64,000 bases of DNA from Pelodera strongyloides (Eukaryota; Nematoda; Chromadorea; Rhabditida; Rhabditidae): assembly GCA_036852015.1 (NCBI GenBank), contig JAANDG010000061.1, positions 62,001 through 126,000 of the forward strand. The letters are read 5' to 3'. Positions within the stretch are counted from its first letter, which is position 1, and every line of letters begins with the position of its first letter. The notes beneath the pieces were generated by a model, which saw only the letters and a list, made by a program, of their open reading frames with translations, was not told the origin of the DNA and searched no databases. The position numbers were made by a program, and so were the translations under genes. Of the stretch, positions 59,555 through 64,000 are shown in pieces.

Positions 59555-62500
59555 TCACGCGCTTTCTAGCACAACTCCATCGGCAACCACAGTAGAGTCA
59601 CGGCGCTGAAAATAACAAAATTTACATAAATATGCATACAAGTCAATAAGATTTACATAGATTTGCATAGAACGCTTAATTCCATACGGAGCATTTTCGG
59701 GCCCAAATGCGCCACCATATAATATTGAGTAGTGCAGTTGTCGATCAAAACCACATGACACACCTCTTTAAAAATCTAATCAATACCTCTTCATTACGTC
59801 GGTTCCAGTAGTCCTTGGCTGACACGTATTTTCTACACCGCAAAACCACGTAGATAGCAAGTCCTTGAGCCGCTGTGAAGCCGAGCTGAAGGTGAAGTTT
59901 ACAATAAGTGTTTATTAACGTACAAAGATATACATTAAAGCGAAATGCTAGCCCCTTTGGAAAATTTGCATATGATAAGCAAATCCTATGCTAATTTTGT
60001 ACGATTGCCATGGACGATCGTACAAAATTAGCATAGGATACATAGGGTTTGATTATCATATGCAAATTTTCCAAAGGGGCTAGCAATTCGCTTTAAGGAA
60101 ACTAGTAGAAACTTCTTTAATGGAAAAGAAGAGCAATCGCTATCCTTGACCGGGAAGCGAACATACAGGGAAAAAATCCTTCATAGAACAACGGCAACGC
60201 TCTGATTTTATGACTAGAACGTTACTTTTTACATACAGCAAAAAAGGCAAAAAAAGTTTAATAAGGAAAGAAAAAAATATATTACAGGATCTTTTCTGTA
60301 AAATAAATCATAAATGGTACAATTTTTGAAGAAATCAATTGTAAGGACAGACAATAGGAACTCTGCTTTTCGCCTACCTAATAAAACCCTTTACCTGAAA
60401 TAGGGTCCAGCTAAGGTCCCATCGCACGTTTCCAAACAATTGCTTATGAAAGTCCAGGGCCGCGGCCACTACCGTAATCACAGTGAAAATGCAATTTAGC
60501 AGGAAGTTCGTACAGTAGAAGATGAGAAAAGGCCTGTAAAGTGTGACGTCAGATCAATTATTGATTTTTTTTTCGTGAGCCTGACCCAGAAGCACTGGGA
60601 AAATTTTCTACGCATTATCAAGTACAAATCAAGTTTTATACGCAATTTTCTACGCATTTCTCTACGCATTTTTTTCTACGCATTTCATTGTTTGCGAATG
60701 TATTATTTGTGCTGTCGATAAAACTAAGAAATTGAGTCCTGCCTCAGGAGATTTTCTTTTACCAGCTAGTAGTTTACGTTTTTTTATGTTTCAATAAAAT
60801 CTTCATTTAGAGTCAGAACGTTACTTTGTTCACAGAAAAAAAAACCGCGGACAGAATACAAAAAAATAATCTTACATGAAAAATCCCTTTCTTTCATTTT
60901 TGATTCCGAAAAACAGAAATATGTGGCATGGGAGACCGATAACAAAGGCGAAGACGAGGTCCACTGAAATAAATGTTTGTGTGCGTGGTTTACGAATGGA
61001 TGCATGTTCTATTTGGTGCCAAGTTTGCGCACTCCTGGCACATTTTGGTAGTATCTTTTCGGAAAACATGAGCGTACTGACTTCCTACGCGCGCCCGATA
61101 ACGGTTCACATCGGTGCATCACATGTTCGCACAGTATACTAGGCAATTGCATTTTTAGCCCGTATTCTCGCGTCACTGGTGGGCCTCCCAATTGGGAGTG
61201 ACCTACACCTATTCTCGTGCGTTTACCACTGGTAGACCGTTCCCATTCCCAATCTGGTAGACCTATCAGAGGAGATTGGGAAATGCTAACAAATGCCTCT
61301 CCCAGAGTGACGCGAGAATAGGGGCTCGCTCAGCGATTGCGCAATTTTGGCGAAAATACATCTCACAACAGCCTCAAATCCCATGGATCATCGTACTACA
61401 AACCAGATGTTATATTCAACTTACCAAACTTATTAAAGGAGGAGGCTCACGAGAATGAAGTGCTCGAATGGTTTCCTTTTATCGAAAGATGATGGTATTA
61501 AGTTCCGAAAGACATGCTTTACAATGCAAAAGCTTTTAATTGGAAGGAGTAAATCAATATAAAACTATGAATTCTATCAAAATTTTGGATCGTAAAAAAT
61601 AGTTGATTTCCATAGTGGGCATGCAAATTTTGTGCTGGCTTGCAAAATTACTTGTAAATTTGCATGTTTAGCTTTGAAGTCTACCTTGCATACGATAGAT
61701 TATTTTATTTGACTTCGAGTTCTTAGATTAATTAATTCCTACAAACTAAAGCGCTGAACCTTATAATACTTGTTTTTTGGAAGATAAACCCATTATCCTT
61801 CGATAAAAGGAAACTATTTGAGCGCTTCATTCTCGTGAGCCTCCTCCTTTAAATAAACCTTACTCAATTCTAAATGATCGATAAACTCATTGCGTCCCCG
61901 TCCGCGCGAATGGTAGAACGTGTAACTGATACAGTAGGCGATAGTGACTGCGAAACCGATTGCGTCCGCGATATAGGCACCAACCTGGAAAGGAGCAAGG
62001 GTCAAGGGTTCAGCTGTAGAGAGGAAAACAATCTTTAAAGCGGTATGGGACGTGGTTCTGAGCACTCACTACATGCACACACAGAGCGGAACAAAGTTCG
62101 CGAATGTAAATTTGCGTGTGCCACAGAATACGGCACAATCAGCAAATCTTATTGGTGAATCAACTTCTTGCGAGTTACTACTCTCTTGAACCTCTCGTAG
62201 TTTATGGTTACATGTGGCTTAGTTTGTCAACTTTCTTGTCATCATTGATATGACGCAAACTTATATTATATAGAATGTGACAATAAAGTATAAATATTAT
62301 TGAAGACGCTGGAGAAATTCTCTAACATCGCCTGGCCGGCCACATCTGTCGTCAGTCTGATGATAGATGGACTAAGAAATTGAACTTCTGGAAACCCTGG
62401 GGCCAAAAACGACCTACAGGACTCCGAAAACCAGATTCTGTGATTCGTTCAACCAAGAAGTTAACGCTGCATTGTATTGTACACGTGTCAGTACGTATAA

Positions 62501-62616
62501 GCATTGGGCAGATATCTTCCTTATTGGGACGCCCCTACCTTACAGTGTACGTTAGTTCCAAATAACCGAAATTGTTTGTCGTTCTCTCGAAATGTTACAA
62601 TATCTGTACCGTCCAT
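59555..62616 (-). CDS. Four-helix membrane protein, possibly LAPTM-like, 6 exons
   Basis: Exons in transcript order: 62616-62539, 61984-61864, 60963-60876, 60533-60395, 59885-59787, 59605-59555 join to 191 residues. A TTTCCAG acceptor ends 1 nt before ATG. Hydrophobic segments lie near residues 26-46, 67-86, 96-124 and 142-160. The short N-terminal part ends GTNVHCKVGAY, with a Cys just before the first helix as in LAPTM-type lysosomal tetraspanning proteins; a charged tail (KDYWNRRNEERRD) follows the last helix. Family call is weak; nematodes have many such small four-helix proteins. Element L inserts 11 bp after the exon 2 donor. Confidence 0.75.
59935..60096. mobile_element. Family A MITE, copy A8
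   Basis: TTAAAGCGAAATGCTAGCCCC to its complement; lacks CTATGTATC in one arm. In intron 4 of the four-helix gene. Confidence 0.9.
61156..61326. mobile_element. Family G-like foldback, diverged copy G3
   Basis: TAGCCCGTATTCTCGCGTCAC and GTGACGCGAGAATAGGGCT form the ends; the interior (CCCAATTGGGAG, CATTCCCAATC) is unlike G1/G2. Confidence 0.75.
61433..61852. mobile_element. Family L TTAA-tipped element (intron 2 of four-helix gene)
   Basis: TTAAAGGAGGAGGCTCACGA and its complement bound 420 bp, with about 47 bp of paired arm. No coding frame. Confidence 0.8.
62329..62475 (+). mobile_element. Decayed LINE (non-LTR retrotransposon) C-terminal fragment
   Basis: In one frame the sequence reads RLAGHICRQSDDRWTKKL, then FWKPWGQKRPTGLRKP, which matches the R-x-GH-x-R...RW-K...P-G-x-RP-x-GR pattern found after the reverse transcriptase domain of many animal LINEs. 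No longer open; part of the 5' flank of the four-helix gene's first intron region. Confidence 0.65.
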
Positions 62617-62724
62617 CCTGGAAATAGTAAGAAATTGTACCATAATATGGCTGGCACGAAAATTTATTATTAATGCATAATGGTACTGTGATATATTCAG
62701 CATTCACTACAATCAGCTTTATTT

Positions 62725-62889
62725 TTAAAGCGAAATACCGGCCGGTTTTTGAAACACATCGAGTACACTGTACACCAGCATTCTTATGCCTTATGCAGCT
62801 TATGCAAAGGAACATAAATAAGAATAAAAAAATGGAGCTAAATACGAGTAAATTAGCATATATAAGTAAGAACTCAGTTGTCCACGATT
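62725..62889. mobile_element. Family B MITE, copy B13, right end truncated
   Basis: TTAAAGCGAAATACCGGCC at left; stops after GTTGTCCACGAT so the last 40 bp of the right arm is missing. Confidence 0.85.
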
Positions 62890-63684
62890 TTGTTAGTTAA
62901 AATCAAATTTGCACCTTGATTCAAACTGTGAATAGTCGACATCTTCCTGCCATAATAAATTGCGCAAAAATTTGCGGACCCCTTCGATGGCTAAATATTG
63001 CACGATTTTTTTAAAGTAAAATATCAAGTGTTTAGTTTAGCTGTTGAATATTGGCCAACTGTTTTAAATGATCAGCTCAATGAAAAAACGTTAAAAACAA
63101 TAATAGTGAGCTTTGCGTAAACTAAGATTACAAAATAGGGACAGTGAAAACTTTATTGGGTATTTTGCCAAATGAATTTAAGAAAAACTTGTCGACACTT
63201 AAGTAAAAGTTGTAAAATCCCGCTTACCCGGTTTACTGGCAAAATTTGAAAACATCGCCATAACTCTGAAAACAAATATATAATTTATGCACAGATAAAC
63301 AGAAATGTGTCACATGCAAGAAATAGTATGTAGTATAAAATGGTGGGGGGTTTCAGTCAAACAGTACTAAAAGTTTCAAGGTCACCTATCTTTAAAGGGA
63401 AGAGGAATAGTAGTCATTTTGTGCAAAGGCACATGTGCATAATAACATAATCTTCAAAAAGAGCTTCAAGCACTGTGACTGCCCAAGCCGACCAGTTATT
63501 TTCTGATTTTTACTAGGGGACGCTATGCAAATCCGCAAGTGAAAACATGCATACATGAACATGCGTATAACTTATAAGCGGTTTGTTTAAACTACTGAAA
63601 AGGGGAAAATAATAAAAGGAAAAGATCAAATTTTTTTCAAGAATAGACAATAAGATATCAGAAGCAGACTTTGGGCAAGATAGA

Positions 63685-63830
63685 TTAAAGCGATACGGCA
63701 CACATTTTTGAAACATATGCTGAACATACACAGCTTGGATCTTGGAACATGCGTATAACGTATAAGCATTACAAGCCAGATGTGATGCTGATACTTATGC
63801 ATTTTAGAACCACGTGCCACATCGCTTTAA
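63685..63830. mobile_element. Family C TTAA-tipped element, complete copy
   Basis: TTAAAGCGATACGGCACAC to CCACGTGCCACATCGCTTTAA, 146 bp; the only copy here with both ends. Confidence 0.75.
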
Positions 63831-64000
63831 TAATCAGTGGGATCAGGCTTCAAAAATCAATCAACATAAAGTTTTAATCAATATGAAGCTTCAACCACCA
63901 AACATCAATCAATCGATAAATGTTCGTCTTTGACATAAACCAGATCAAATCCCTAAACCACGCTGATTGTTCGGGATGAAAAACTGGACCGTGCGGGGGT

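Larger units (their letters stand above)
62617..64000. other. Right flank: repeats and AT-rich DNA
   Basis: Upstream of the four-helix gene. Holds B13 and a family C element. A short ATG exon-like frame at 63261-63228 with an acceptor 4 nt before ATG is possible but leads nowhere I can follow. Confidence 0.45.

Noticed and set aside
2659..60096. Dispersed palindromes as a CRISPR array
   Set aside because: Copies are kilobases apart, not regularly spaced, and the genome is eukaryotic.
63228..63261. ATG exon with acceptor 4 nt upstream, minus strand, as first exon of the four-helix gene
   Set aside because: Its donor leaves phase 1, while exon 2 needs phase 0. The exon at 62616-62539 fits exactly.

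Overview
The window is nuclear DNA of a nematode. Four independent signs agree. (1) A perfect copy of the 22-nt spliced leader SL1, followed at once by a GT donor, lies on the minus strand near 30.68 kb. (2) A short array of the nematode telomere hexamer (TTAGGC, read here as GCCTAA) lies at 3.72 kb. (3) Introns end in TTTCAG-like acceptors and many start codons lie 1 to 21 nt downstream of such an acceptor, as expected for trans-splicing. (4) Most introns carry palindromic miniature transposons. Introns are much longer than in Caenorhabditis elegans, so I infer a different, repeat-rich nematode; I cannot name the species. All gene models were built by eye from open frames, GT/AG sites, phase arithmetic and, where possible, comparison of paralogues within the window. 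No search or RNA evidence was available.

Layout. 0-3.3 kb: a complete 10-exon seven-helix receptor gene (+), gustatory-receptor-like (GR1). 3.4-12.3 kb: complete 22-exon IFT88 (OSM-5/Polaris) gene (-), the TPR scaffold of intraflagellar transport, with a possible RFX X-box 530 bp upstream. 13.1-17.7 kb and 20.3-24.4 kb: two more receptor paralogues (GR3, GR2; both -) with the same ten exons and phases as GR1. 24.4-28.6 kb: gene-poor, with a tRNA-Lys(CTT) and one hydrophobic ORF. 28.6-37 kb (or to 38.5 kb): a long, Ser/Arg-rich gene I do not recognise (+), whose third intron contains the SL1 RNA gene on the opposite strand. 39.2-41.4 and 42.4-45.4 kb: two tandem dCMP-deaminase-type genes (+) with matching intron positions. 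47.3-48.4 kb: a small secreted or membrane-anchored protein gene (+). 49.1-53.7 kb: an 11-exon gene (-) for a basic protein with a possible myristoylation signal and a poly-Lys tract. 55.3-58.9 kb: a 10-exon M20 (ArgE/DapE-like) metallopeptidase or deacetylase (+). 59.6-62.6 kb: a 6-exon four-helix membrane protein (-). After that comes a decayed LINE fragment and repeats.

Repeats are the other main theme. At least ten families of palindromic or terminal-inverted-repeat elements occur. Most begin TTAAAG(C/G)G or TTAAAGG and end in the complement, so their tips look as if mobilised by one type of transposase with a TTAA target. The commonest (family A, about 172 bp, eight copies; family B, about 180 bp, thirteen copies) are nearly complete hairpins and carry the octamer ATTTGCAT. 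They lie in introns of nearly every gene here.

Functional links: IFT88 and the GR-like receptors would both be expected in ciliated sensory neurons, but that shared role is inference; the remaining genes look like unrelated neighbours.
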